Assembly: GCA_039707465.1 (NCBI GenBank)
Contig: CM077651.1
Location: 18,538,519-18,602,518 of the forward strand
From: Rhabdophis nuchalis
Lineage: Eukaryota > Chordata > Lepidosauria > Squamata > Natricidae
Length of the DNA: 64,000 nt
Direction of reading: 5' to 3'
Shown here: one piece after another, positions 53,589-64,000 of the stretch
How the letters are laid out: every line of letters begins with the position of its first letter
Position numbering within the stretch: the first letter of the stretch is position 1
Position numbers and translations under genes: made by a program
Notes under the pieces: model-generated
Database searches by the model: none
What the model saw: the letters and a program-made list of their open reading frames with translations, nothing else
Told to the model about the DNA's origin: nothing

Positions 53589-53780
53589 TAATAGTTTTAA
53601 AATGTTGAGAACAGGCAAGGAACAGCATCAATCCATCACATTTTTTATATTGCTCTTTTTAAAACAGTTAAAAACAGTCTCTTTGTTTCTTTGACACAGC
53701 AATTAAAACCTCTCTTATCAGATTTAGGTAACCAGAGACATAACGAAGCTCTTCCATCCTGGCGTTGTGTGGGGAAAAAA
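53589..53780. repeat. Unclassified repeat, copy 2
   Basis: Same order of blocks as 52871 onward ('gagaacaggcaaggaacag', 'ctttttaaaacagtt'). Confidence 0.5.
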
Positions 53781-53850
53781 GGGAAAGGAGAGGAGAGGAG
53801 AGAGGAGCGGAAAGGAAAGAGGAAGGGAAAGAGGAAAGAGAAAAGGAAAG
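53781..53850. repeat. Polypurine GA/GGA-rich tract
   Basis: Almost uninterrupted purines, such as 'ggagaggagaggagagagg'. Confidence 0.9.
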
Positions 53851-54594
53851 GAAGACTGAAATAGCCCATTGAAAAAGAAAGAAATAATAGTGGCACTGAT
53901 GATGATGATGATGGTGTCCCTTGTTATTTTTCCCCCCGAGAAATTAAGCCGTGGAGATGGAGTTCATTTAGAGGAAGCAGAAATAGTGTAAATACAAAAA
54001 AATACTGTTTTAAAACCACTGGTTTATTTGAAGAGGAAGCCCAAAGGTTGATGCTACCAACATTGCAATATGTATCTAGAATGTGTGCTTAAAAGAAGCA
54101 ATCCATATATCATTTTTTTAAAAGTTTTTTTTAAATGCTAACTGATTTATAAGGCTCCCCAAGGATCAGTGGAAAGAGGCATTAAGGCTTCTGAACAAAG
54201 TGCATGAGAAAAGGGGCAATTGCCATAATGAAAGGAGTTGTAAAGTACATATAAATATGCCCACAGCAAGTGATAAGAGATATCATTATCAAGCTACATC
54301 TATTTTCTGCAGGGCTGCTGATGGATTTCAGAGGACATGTAGCATAGCTGCTAAGTATGTGAACTAAAAAAGTACTCTGACTTATTTTCTAGCACTGCTG
54401 TCCAAAAGTCCTAAAAAGATGATTTGTAAATGTGCTTTTTCAAACAATTTTGTGCATCTGCCTACTTAGGAAACATACCACCTGTGAAGTGGTTCCAAAT
54501 ATACACGTGCGCATACAGCTTTGAAGTAGCCACCTGAGCCTTCCAATATGGTTGTTTGAAAGGTAGTTCAAAGAGAGAAGCCTTTGAGAGAGGC
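53851..54594. other. No feature recognised
   Basis: No gene or repeat family recognised. Confidence 0.4.
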
Positions 54595-55320
54595 CAACAA
54601 GAGGAGATAGTTAAAGAAACTATGATAACTTAGATCAAAATTGTTGGCTACAATGTTGATTTGGAGAAATGGGAAAAAAATTGGAGTGAAAACTATAAAT
54701 TGACAATGGCAGAAGCCTACAAGGAAAATATTTATAAAATGTTCTATAGATGGCATCTCCCACCAGCGAGACTGGCTAATATGTACCCAAATCTCTCACC
54801 AAACTGTTGGAAATGTAGGCAAAATCAAGGAACCTATTACCACATGTGGTGGTTATGCCCAAAGGCTAAACAATATTGGAATAGAATAAGAAAATGGCTC
54901 GAAGAAAGTACTAAACAGCAAATAGATATGAAATAGGAATTATTTCTATTGGGAAAACCTACAAGGAAATATGACAAAATGTTTAATTATATATATTATA
55001 ATGGAGCAAGAATAACATATGCACAAAATTGGAATAATAATAATATACTAACAGAGGGGAATATTATAATGAAAGTGTTAAGTGTCCGGAAATGGACAAA
55101 TTTACAAAAGAAAAAAAAGAAAAGGAGGAAACAGAATATTATATGGTATGGAACGAGTGGTAGAAATGGCTAGAGGGCAGGTGTAAAGCTTAAGGAAAGA
55201 CTACATGAAGAAGACACAGGAGTTAGAAATTAGCATTGTATAGGTAGAACTGAACAAACATGTATAAATAGAATGAAGGATTGTAAATTAAGAAATGTAT
55301 ATAATAGTATCATTCATATA
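54595..55320 (+). mobile_element. L1 LINE, 5'-truncated 3' end
   Basis: The C-terminal end of ORF2, a short 3' UTR and an AT-rich finish ('gtatataatagtatc...atatatatact'). Endonuclease and RT domains are cut off. Confidence 0.82.
54661..55170 (+). pseudogene. L1 ORF2p C-terminal fragment
   Basis: The first frame (54661-54936) reads 'KMFYRWHLPPARLANMYPNL' and 'CWKCRQNQGTYYHMWWLCPK', the Cys/His region near the ORF2p C-terminus, with the spaced C-x2-C and H residues visible. A stop separates it from the next segment (54949-55173), 'LGKPTRKYDKMFNYIYYNGA' and 'RITYAQNW', which is the following ORF2 part in the same frame. One stop, little other damage. Confidence 0.8.
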
Positions 55321-55339
55321 TATATACTATGTATGTATG

Positions 55340-55465
55340 TATGTTTTCATAGATTTTCATGGGTACTGGTATGCAGGTCTTAGCATATTTGGGTTTTTTC
55401 CTGTGTAAGATTGAGAGTATCTTGGCGATGTTTCGACGAGGTCTCACTATACTAGTCTCCCTGAC
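55340..55465. repeat. Unclassified repeat, possibly Penelope-like
   Basis: 'tactggtatgcaggtcttag', 'ttttttcctgtgtaagattg' and 'ttggcgatgtttcgacgagg' are a repeat text that I associate with squamate interspersed repeats. The element class is a guess. Confidence 0.3.
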
Positions 55466-55466
55466 G

Positions 55467-55502
55467 TATTTATTGATCAGCTCATAAACCTAACACACAT
55501 AT
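55467..55502. repeat. Second copy of the 36-bp motif at 16609
   Basis: 'tatttattgatcagctcata' and following bases repeat 16609-16645 with few changes. Confidence 0.8.
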
Positions 55503-55631
55503 TTAAAAAATTACACAACAGAACTCATAGCTTTCTGTCTAGATGGTCTCTGGTGATGAGCCGAAAGGCAGAAAAGGAAAGCAATACGCTTCCTCCCCTA
55601 ATTGGGTCCCTAACAGGGTGTTGTGGAACAA

Positions 55632-55650
55632 TGATAGATAGATGATAGAT

Positions 55651-55737
<87 letters not shown>

Positions 55738-55741
55738 GAGA

Positions 55742-55815
<74 letters not shown>

Positions 55816-55851
55816 CACAGAGAGAGACAGAGACAGAGAGACACAGAAATT
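55632..55851. repeat. (GATA)26 then (GA)n compound microsatellite
   Basis: GATA units from 55632 to 55737, then GA with interspersed ACAGA to 55851. Long frames of Ser/Leu/Tyr/Ile here are artefacts. Confidence 0.97.
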
Positions 55852-55967
55852 GAAATAAGGGGGGAGATGTATATTCACAGTGAATGTATACCGAGGTGGA
55901 AATGTTGTACAGAAGGAATATTTTTTGTCTTAAAAAAAAAAAAACTATTCTTTGTCTTGTTTTGGTA

Positions 55968-56411
55968 AAGGTAATGTTCAACTCTAAGGAGTGGTGCTCA
56001 TTTCCATTTCTTAGCCAAGGTTGTCTGAAGACATTTCCATGATCATGTGGCCAACATGACTATATGCCAAAGTCAATGGTGGAATTCAAATAATTTAACA
56101 ACCGGTTCTCTGCCCTAATGATTCCTTCCAACAACCATTTCACCAAACTGCTCAGAAAGTTAACAACTGGCTCTCCCAAAGTGGTGCGAACTGTCTGAAT
56201 CCCACCACTGGCCAAGTTGCATATAATGCTGTTACCTTCTCACCAAAGTAGTACCTATTTATCTATTTGCATTTGCATGCTTTCAAATGCTAGATTGGGA
56301 GAGCTAGGGAAATAATCACCCCTTCACACAGGACTCAGGTCTTGAACTCAGTTGTCAGCTTCCCAGCTAACAAACTCAGTGTCTTTAATCACTGAGCCAT
56401 CACGCTCCCTT
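55968..56411 (-). mobile_element. Sauria-type SINE, interrupted by an hAT element
   Basis: The minus-strand head 'gggagcgtgatggctcagtg' carries A-box and B-box-like text ('gagttcaagacc'). The body holds the reverse complement of 'tcatgtggccaacatgact', typical of the Sauria SINE. The stretch 56074-56210 is foreign. Confidence 0.85.
56074..56210. mobile_element. hAT-like element nested in the Sauria SINE
   Basis: Left end CAATGGTGGAATTCAAA; right end reverse-complemented CAGTGGTGGGATTCAGA. Flanking octamers GCCAAAGT (56066-56073) and GCCAAGTT (56211-56218) match at six of eight positions. The SINE reads on smoothly if the insert is removed. Confidence 0.85.
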
Positions 56412-56697
56412 TTTCTGTCCCATTAGCAAATGGTATTCTGTTTGATGTGTAATCAGAAGAGAATTTAGGCAGGCAATGCAGATAGAAAATGGTACCAAGA
56501 GCTGAATGATTATATTCAGTGGTGACACATTTGCTTTGCATGTAGAAGGTACCAAACTTTATTTTGTCTAATTCTAATTTTTAAAAAAAGATCAAGGTAT
56601 GGTGTGTCTTTGGTATTTGTCACCAGAGAGACCATCTAAGATGTATAAAGATGTATAACTGCTGCTGGAAATATGAAAATCATGAAATATATTTTTA

Positions 56698-56985
56698 CTA
56701 TGGTGTCCTTGGTGCTCTCTGAGCTTGGTAGTTCTTTGATTGGGCTGTTGTTTACTGCTTGATTGAACTACCAGCTCAGGCAATCAATCACGAAGTAAGC
56801 AATAACCTAATCAAGGAACTATCAGGGAGAAACCACACCCCAGCAGCACTGACAGGGAAACCTACTGCATATAAGTCAAGAGCAAATCCTACTTTGTTCT
56901 ACCACTGAAGTTGTTACTTAGTCAGGTAATGAAATGTCTGTAATCAAACTAACAAGCTCAAAGTGCCAATGTCTCCACTGTTTAA
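56698..56985. mobile_element. Element with inverted ends, class unknown
   Basis: The left end 'tatggtgtccttggtgctct' continues 'gagcttggtagttctttgat'. The right end reverse-complemented reads 'cagtggagacattggcactt' then 'gagcttgttagtttgat', a partial inverted repeat of about 40 bp. I cannot assign it; a Penelope-like origin is possible. Confidence 0.4.
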
Positions 56986-57109
56986 TACTCATCTACATAT
57001 GTCCTCTTCTATTGGTACATTTTATCATGCATAGAGAACTTGTGAGAAAGTGAAAAAAAATGGAAATACTGTTTGTGTGTGTATGATGATGCTTAAAACT
57101 CAACTTTCA

Positions 57110-57600
57110 TTTGAAACCAGGGTTCTTTTATTAGGACTAAAAAGGTTTATTGCTTTAGATTTGATAACTCCAACAAGGCTACGGTCAAAGATGAGAAAAA
57201 TATAGAAATACCCACAATGATTGCAAAAATGACAGAACTTGCTGAAATACCAAAATTGACTTGTCTGATTAGGAAGGGAACACCACTACTTTGATAAAAG
57301 CCTGAAAACTATGGACTTTTTGCTGAAAATGGGCAAAAATAAAAAGATAATCTTAGAGTTTACTGATTAAAGTAGTTTTAATGAATAAAGAGAACTATGA
57401 TATATAATTTAGGAAAGTATAAATAGTAATGATTGTGTAAGATCAAAAGTCTTTTTAAAAAAATATTTCTCTTTTTTCTCTTTTTTAACTTAGGTTTTTT
57501 TTAACCTTTTATATCTTTTTCTTTTTTCTAATTATTCCTTTATACTTCTTTTAATGTTTTTGCAATGTTTTAATCTTGTAATTTTTTCTCAATAAAAATA
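57110..57600 (+). mobile_element. L1 LINE 3' end, 5'-truncated
   Basis: The plus frame includes 'KMTELAEIPKLTCLIRKG' (around 57220-57280), the last conserved block of L1 ORF2p, followed by stops, a T-rich 3' UTR and 'aataaaaatatataaaag'. The GATA array starts directly after this tail. Confidence 0.82.
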
Positions 57601-57610
57601 TATAAAAGTA

Positions 57611-58172
<562 letters not shown>

Positions 58173-58919
58173 AACCAATGAAGTACAAGTGTTGTCTCCT
58201 AGGTCTTGCATAACAATTTAGTCTGAGTAGCAAACCTTAAGTGTTTGCTAGAAGCCAGATTCATGCCTCTCCCTTATCCTCACCAAATGTCAGTGTAAAT
58301 AATATAATGCTTGATGAACAAAAGGATTTTCTAAGAAACAGAAAACAGAAGTCATTAATTAAAAGAAAAGGACAGAAAGATGGTTAGATGTAGGCAGCAG
58401 GACATACTTCTTCTGCTTCTCCTGCTGTCCTCTTCTGGATTTCTTCAGCATCCTTGTCTAATACATGATGACTCAAGCATGGTGCTAATTATATGAGTTT
58501 CTAGCATGCCACTAACTTCCTCCCACATGTGGTGGCCTTTGATTAAATTTGCCCATCAGTTTGAATAATCCTCGCTGATTATTTATAACAGACTAACAGC
58601 TCTTGCTCATTTGACAAAATGAATTTTTCAGAAAGGTGCATGCATAAACCTAAGACACATTTTTCTCTGTATTTTCACTAATTCTGGGTACTTCTTTTTC
58701 CCAGTAAAACCATAAACTAAATATTCATGTAAAAATGAGCTAGTATTCTGAAATGTACAGTACATAAAACCAACCTCTCTCTACTACTCCCTAATGTACT
58801 GTATGTTGGTATGTTCCAATATAGCTATTAAAAACTTCTGTAACTGATAAAGATCATATTATTAATAGAATTGGAATTTGTAATGCTGGAAGTTTAAATA
58901 TAGAGAGATAGATGGTGTA
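58173..58919. other. No feature recognised
   Basis: AT-rich with no motif seen. Confidence 0.4.
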
Positions 58920-59025
58920 TAGATGTGTGAATGTGTGCCTAACACAGAACTAGAACTCATGGGCTCCCAGTTTCTAGCTTAGTACCTTAAGCACTACAGC
59001 AAATAGGCCCTCTTGTTGAGCCACT
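58920..59025 (-). mobile_element. tRNA-derived SINE 5' part
   Basis: The minus strand reads 'tgctgtagtgcttaaggtac' (A-box-like), 'aagctagaaactgggagccc' and 'tgagttctagttctgtg' (B-box-like), matching the 5' half of a common squamate SINE. The 3' half is not preserved. Confidence 0.65.
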
Positions 59026-61624
59026 GTACCTTCTCAAAATTTCAATGTGAATTCTTTAATTCCATTTATATGATGGACTGGGGTTTTTTTTCTGGATACA
59101 AAATAAAAAATATGCATAATATACAGCTCCATGTCACATATTGAGATGGTTTTTAGTCCAAGGACTAAACAACCTGCAATAAGTGGAAAATCATGAAATT
59201 CTTTTCATGAAATTGGAGGAAAAAATGTTCACCAACTGAACCAAAAAGATGCTCTTTTAATGAAATGGGTACATATTTACATAGGAGCCGGTGGGTGGAT
59301 AGTGTCTAGGAATTCTGCTACAATCACCCTTGGAGTGATGTTTCCCAACATTCTGTGGTCTCATCAATCTAGCGTTTGTCCTCTTTTAGCACAGATGAAC
59401 AAGCTACCAGGAGATGGCAGTCCTGAGATAGAATTATTAGAGAATTTTCCTTTGATATCCATGGCAAGCTTTAGAATTCCTAATGGGCAGTTTGAATTTC
59501 AAGAATCTGTCTGAACTGGGGCTCATGGTAGCTCAAAGCTAAGACTGTATCTGTATGTTTGCTTACTTTTTTATATCATCCCATGAATTTCAGAATCTAT
59601 TTCTAAGGATACTAATATTTCTGTATTATACATAATTCAGGAGATATACTCAGCCACACTATGAGCACTTTTACTGCATCTGATATTCTTTTAAAGGCTT
59701 TATTATGACACTTGTCAAGATAATGTCTAAATGTTCAGTTAATTCAAGTTCTAGATGAAATTAATGATGAAAAATGTATTAATGGAGCATTAACCAAAAA
59801 ACTCCATTAAATTGGAAAAATAATGTAAGTGTAGTTTTCATTATATTAGACAGCACAGATACTTGAAAGTCTTTTTTTTTGTTCACTGTTTGCCAGTTAA
59901 ATATTCCACTGTATCATGAAAAATGTTTGCCTTCCCACCTTTCAAACCACAAAAATAGACATCTAATCTTTTCCAATCTTTGCTAGTCTTTGAACTTTCT
60001 TCAAAGTTGCACTCCATTGTCATTAACTTTCCATGACACTAGTGTCATGTTGCATTAAAAATGAAGAGAAATATTCTCTTAGATGTAGAACATTTGTAGC
60101 AGGAGCAGAAAAAATGAAAAAAGAAGAAAAGGCGGGGGGAGTCAGTGAACAAAGATTGTCCTTTCTATGGGTCATAGAAAGTTGAAAATATTGAGATGTG
60201 AGAACGTTTCCAAAATGTAGGACACATCTCAAAAATTAATCTAGATAAATATTTAAAGCAGTTATGGACAGTTGTAAATGCACTTTTCTTCTGGAGCTAT
60301 TTACATCTCTTTGACTGTATTTGACTTTCAATGTTTTCGGTTAGTTTTCTGGTGACCCCAGGTGTTATTGTTTATGGGTGTAACAATATTTTGGGCAATT
60401 TCTATCTGATCATTCTTAAACCCCCACATCCACAAAATACTGCTGCTGACAATGGGCGTTGAGTTTTTGTTCTGACTTTGAGTAGGAAATTAAAGTCTGA
60501 AAAGGATATAATAGAAATATTGGAAATTCCAATTGCATTCCCTCTGAAAAAAAATGGAAGCATTACTAGTAATAGCTATTGATAGTAGCCATTGTAGTGG
60601 CAACTTATATATTCTGATATTAGGTTAGGTTATTTATCCCTGATTGTCAGTTTGTTCAAACATAGGTCTCAAAGTGTACCTGGATTCAAGGTCATTAAAA
60701 AAAATCCTCAATTTAATTTTGTCTGAATTCCACTTCTTTAATGCAGTTATTAGGAGAGAAAGCTCTGATTCAGGGTCCACATATAAATTCCTCTTACCAT
60801 TCCATTGTGACAACAACTTCACAATCTCATAAAAGGATTGTGACAAGCATGCTTTCTTTTCCAAGGGCCTATAGAGATTGAATCTTACTGCTTTCCACTT
60901 AACCTTTTCTCTGTTTTCCAAATATCACAACAATACACTAACCAATTAAATGTTGTTTGAAATATTTTTCTCATACTTCGTTTTTATCAGTAACTATTAT
61001 CATGTTTTTTTCTGCCCCATATTAATTGGTCTGGACAATTGCTTAAAATTCAGGGGCACAATTATTTCTTTTAAGTGGATCTTTGTGTCCCTTATAAGCA
61101 TATATTTTAAAAATGGATATATTTAATACTTGGCTTATGAGCAACGTAGTCTACAAATAGAATAATTGTCCACAACCAAGTTTTCAAAAAGTTGCCTGTC
61201 TATTCTAATTGATGGAGATATGCAGGTGTTGAGATCCTTGCCTGGAGCATGCCTGAAAATTGTGCAATGCAATGAGTGAGAAGGCAGCATAGTTGGAAAC
61301 CAAAGGCTGGTGGTGGAGAGCCAAACCTCATTCTGCAACAATGTAATGTATTTCTCTATAAAAATAGAGAAGCAGATGAATTAATTGATATATAGGTAGA
61401 GTTTAGAATTCATGACTTAAATTATTAGAATCCTATGTCCAAACCCTGCGTTATCATAAAGCTCACAAGTTGATCTTGAGAAGTCACTCATCTTTATCTT
61501 GAAATTCATGTAAGTTAATGAAGCAGAGGCTGAATCTGATAAATGGCCCTAAGATGTCTGAATGAAGAAGGCATGCTTAGCTTGAGTGCTTTAATTGCTT
61601 TAATAACCCATTGTAGTTCTCTCC
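59026..61624. other. No feature recognised
   Basis: About 2.6 kb, the longest unassigned stretch. Open frames of up to 95 codons (for example minus 60634-60921) lack recognised motifs. Confidence 0.5.
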
Positions 61625-61707
61625 ATCATGCATTCATGCATGCATGCATGCATGCATTCATGCATGCATGCATGCATTCATTCATTCATTCATTCATTCA
61701 TTCATTC
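61625..61707. repeat. (CATG)n/(CATT)n compound microsatellite
   Basis: Alternating CATG runs and CATT breaks, then pure CATT to 61707, directly before an L2 3' end, so probably the L2 tail. Confidence 0.95.
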
Positions 61708-62005
61708 AGAAATTTACATGGCCCATCTTAAACAACTTTGAGTAGCTCCCAATACAAAACAAAAACCATATACATTCAAAAGTTTTTTTTAAAAAAATCT
61801 AAATCAAAATAGCAAGGCCAAGGCACCTCATTCATAAACTTCAATTACAAATTCATCAGTGCCATGCTCTATTAATTAATTTAGTCCTAATGCCAATGGG
61901 AAAAGCTAGGTTTTTACAGTCTTTCAGGAGGCTAGCAAAATTGGAATCATTCAGATCTCTATAGGGAAAGTGTTCCAAAAAGCCGATGCCAGAATAATTC
62001 TATTT
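61708..62005 (-). mobile_element. Ancient L2 LINE remnant
   Basis: The minus strand still reads 'SAFWNTFP' and 'LLAS.KTVKT.LF' with stops, parallel to 'ALWNDLP' and 'LKTYLF' of the younger copies. The 3' end 'aaatttacatggcccatctt' is a decayed stem region. It is much older than the other L2 copies. Confidence 0.6.
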
Positions 62006-62936
62006 GAACATTTAAGCAAATATTTTTTTTTAAACTTCAGATAATGATATGAACACCAGAATTAGGAACTGCAAAGAGATAAAAAATGATTAGTATCTAA
62101 TCTCAGATTTTGCTGCTCAATATATGAAGATTTGTAGCATCTACTTTGAAAATTGGATTGTTCTAATTCCTGATTCTTTTCTTTAGACCACTACTGATAA
62201 AGAAACAGAATACTTGCATGTAAAGAGGGGAACTAACAAGGCAAATTAACCACTGATGCAAGCAGAAAACATTGTAACTATTTGAATAAAGCAAAGCTAT
62301 ACAAAGAAGGTATATACATAACTGCACCATAGTTTTTTTTAAAAGGCAACTGGATTTTCTTTGTTTTTCCTTGAAGAGGTTTTGCTTCTCATCTTGGATG
62401 AGAACCATGACTTGGATGACTGAGGATCTCCATAGACATCCATGTAACTCTTTCACTAAGAATGATGAGAAAAGGATGAAAATGCTCATAAGAATTAATT
62501 CGTTTTACTTCATCCTTGCCGGTACCTTAAGGTACTAAATATGCAGTTCCCTGATAGATTCCATCCATGCAGTAGTCAGACTTAAGACTCATTTATTTTA
62601 ATTTTTAGCCCTCGGCAATTGTAGAATTACCTGATATTACCTCATCCTGCTCCCCCTACCTTTTAGGTAGTTCTCATTCAAGAAATGATAAAAAGGATTT
62701 GCTTTTTCAAGAGTAGAACTCTTTGAAGAAATGTGCACAGGTGGACTGTGATATTCTTGAACTTATTGAATTGTGAGAGGTCAATGGTTATGTATATAGC
62801 CTATATTTTGTATAGTATCTCTTTTCAGTGTCATGTTGCTCAGCAGGGACAGAAGCAGAAAATAAGGAAGAGAAGGTGTAATCATTGTGAAAGGGATCTC
62901 CTCAAGTAAAAGCAGACAAGTTGCAGATCAATTGGG
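62006..62936. other. No feature recognised
   Basis: No motif seen. A 108-codon minus frame (62163-62489) has no recognised family. Confidence 0.4.
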
Positions 62937-62944
62937 GCAACAAG

Positions 62945-63115
62945 CAGTGATGGGTTCCTACCGGTTCGGCCGAAGTGGCAGTGGTTTGGTGGCTGGAACT
63001 GGCAGTGTCCCAAGCCTGCCATGCCCCCGAACTGGTTCTCCTAAGGTGCCGCCATCTTAATTTTTGTTTTTGTGCATACCGAACCAGTAGTAATGCTGGC
63101 AACAACCCACCCCTG
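62945..63115. mobile_element. hAT-like element with 8-bp target duplication
   Basis: Left end CAGTGATGGGTTCCTACCGG; right end reverse-complemented CAGGGGTGGGTTGTTGCC, later converging on 'ctactggttcgg'. Octamers GCAACAAG (62937-62944) and GCAATAAG (63116-63123) differ by one base. Confidence 0.88.
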
Positions 63116-63123
63116 GCAATAAG

Positions 63124-63948
63124 GCATGGAGGCTTCTGAAGGCCTTCTCAAGTATGTCAAATTCATTTCTCTATCCTATAACTCTCTCAAAATCTGACTA
63201 AGAGAGTTGGGAGAAGGCTCTATAACAAATGCTGAGGATGGGCGAGATGTTGCGTTGATGAGGAAAAATTATTTCCACCTACTGCATCAGAAGATGGGTA
63301 TGGCACTGAATTTCACCAAGAAATAATATGCCTCCTTCTTCCCAACATATATTTGCTAACATTGCCTGAGTAATTATCTGATTATTTTTATCTAGACACC
63401 ACAATTTAATGTTAAATGTAATTTACACATGTATAAAGAAGCGTTGGGTGTTTTGCAGTTCATTTTCTGAGGTCTCTCTAGTCTTTTGACAAGAGGTGAA
63501 TAAAAAAGACATAACTCAATATTTATTTTTCTCTCTCTGCAGTTTCTGAATCAAAACAAATTCTTAAAGAAATACATTATATCTATTATTTCCAAATAGT
63601 ATTTCAAGAAACTTTGGCATTTCCTAATTTTAAATTCTGAGCATAAATTCGTTCCAATGTTCTCACAAGCATACTTTTAAAAAGCACAAACTCCTCCCAT
63701 TTGCTCTTCCCTCTGTCAGTCACTATGTTAACTTTCTCCAGCAGACCTTATATTCATTTCTAACTTTGAGATGAGCCTTTCACCATTCAAAATCATTCCC
63801 CTGCCAAAATGGCATTTAATATGGCATCCCATACAAATCCCATAATCCTCTTGACAGTCTTACCTTTGGCAAAGCTCACTGGAAAATTCTGATGATTTCT
63901 TTCCCCAGAAGAACATCTATATCTCCTTCTATCTACATTATTTAAAGC
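63124..63948. other. No feature recognised
   Basis: AT-rich to the window end, without recognised features. Confidence 0.4.
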
Positions 63949-64000
63949 TACCGTATTTATTCGAGTATAACGCGCACACGTGTATAACGCGCACCCCTAA
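63949..64000. mobile_element. Mariner-type element, second copy, cut by window edge
   Basis: TACCGTATTTATTCGAGTAT followed by 'aacgcgcacacgtgtataac' matches the right end (reverse-complemented) of 34743-35016 almost exactly. Confidence 0.85.

Overview
This window is vertebrate intergenic or intronic DNA with no host gene that I can support. The repeat content points to a squamate reptile, most likely a snake. It carries CR1 LINEs with the squamate-type 3' end, an L2 LINE family in many copies, a Rex1 LINE, 5'-truncated L1s, a Sauria-type SINE and other tRNA-derived SINEs, Bov-B-related sequence, and long GATA (Bkm-like) arrays. The assignment to snake is inference from these families, not proof.

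Layout. 1-7 kb: CR1 tail, small hAT-type elements, two solo LTRs of one family (2.7-4.6 kb) and a palindromic foldback element. 7-14 kb: L2 fragments, two SINE types, a large AAT/ATT palindrome (9.4 kb) and a decayed L2 coding copy (13.2-14.2 kb). 14-25 kb: an hAT element with a perfect 8-bp target duplication, a CR1 split by an L1-ORF1-like insertion with a perfect 16-bp target duplication (17.65-18.86 kb), a solo LTR (21.6-22.3 kb) and a SINE with a 10-bp target duplication (23.8 kb). 26-28 kb: a four-member nest of elements followed by an L1 fragment. 29-35 kb: a truncated antisense L2 beside an apparently intact L2 LINE, which has a GC-rich 5' region, one long endonuclease/reverse-transcriptase frame and a 3' stem-loop; a mariner-type element follows. 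36-44 kb: more L2 copies, a solo LTR, two CR1 copies and a Rex1 with an open RT frame. 45-46 kb: a perfect 37-bp inverted repeat that I cannot explain. 47-58 kb: L2, Bov-B-like, CR1, L1, Sauria SINE and very large GATA arrays. 58-64 kb: mostly unrecognised DNA, with an old L2 remnant, an hAT element and the start of a second mariner-type copy at the window edge.

How the parts relate. The elements depend on one another: autonomous LINEs (L2, Rex1, L1, CR1) supply enzymes, and SINEs probably borrow them, most clearly the SINE at 27.1 kb that ends in a CR1 tail. L2 copies each end in a different simple repeat, so this family appears to be the main seed of microsatellites here. The best candidates for something new are the intact L2 with its promoter-like 5' region, the ORF1-only L1-like insertion, the CR1-tailed SINE, the AAT/ATT palindrome between facing L2 ends, and the unexplained 37-bp inverted repeat.
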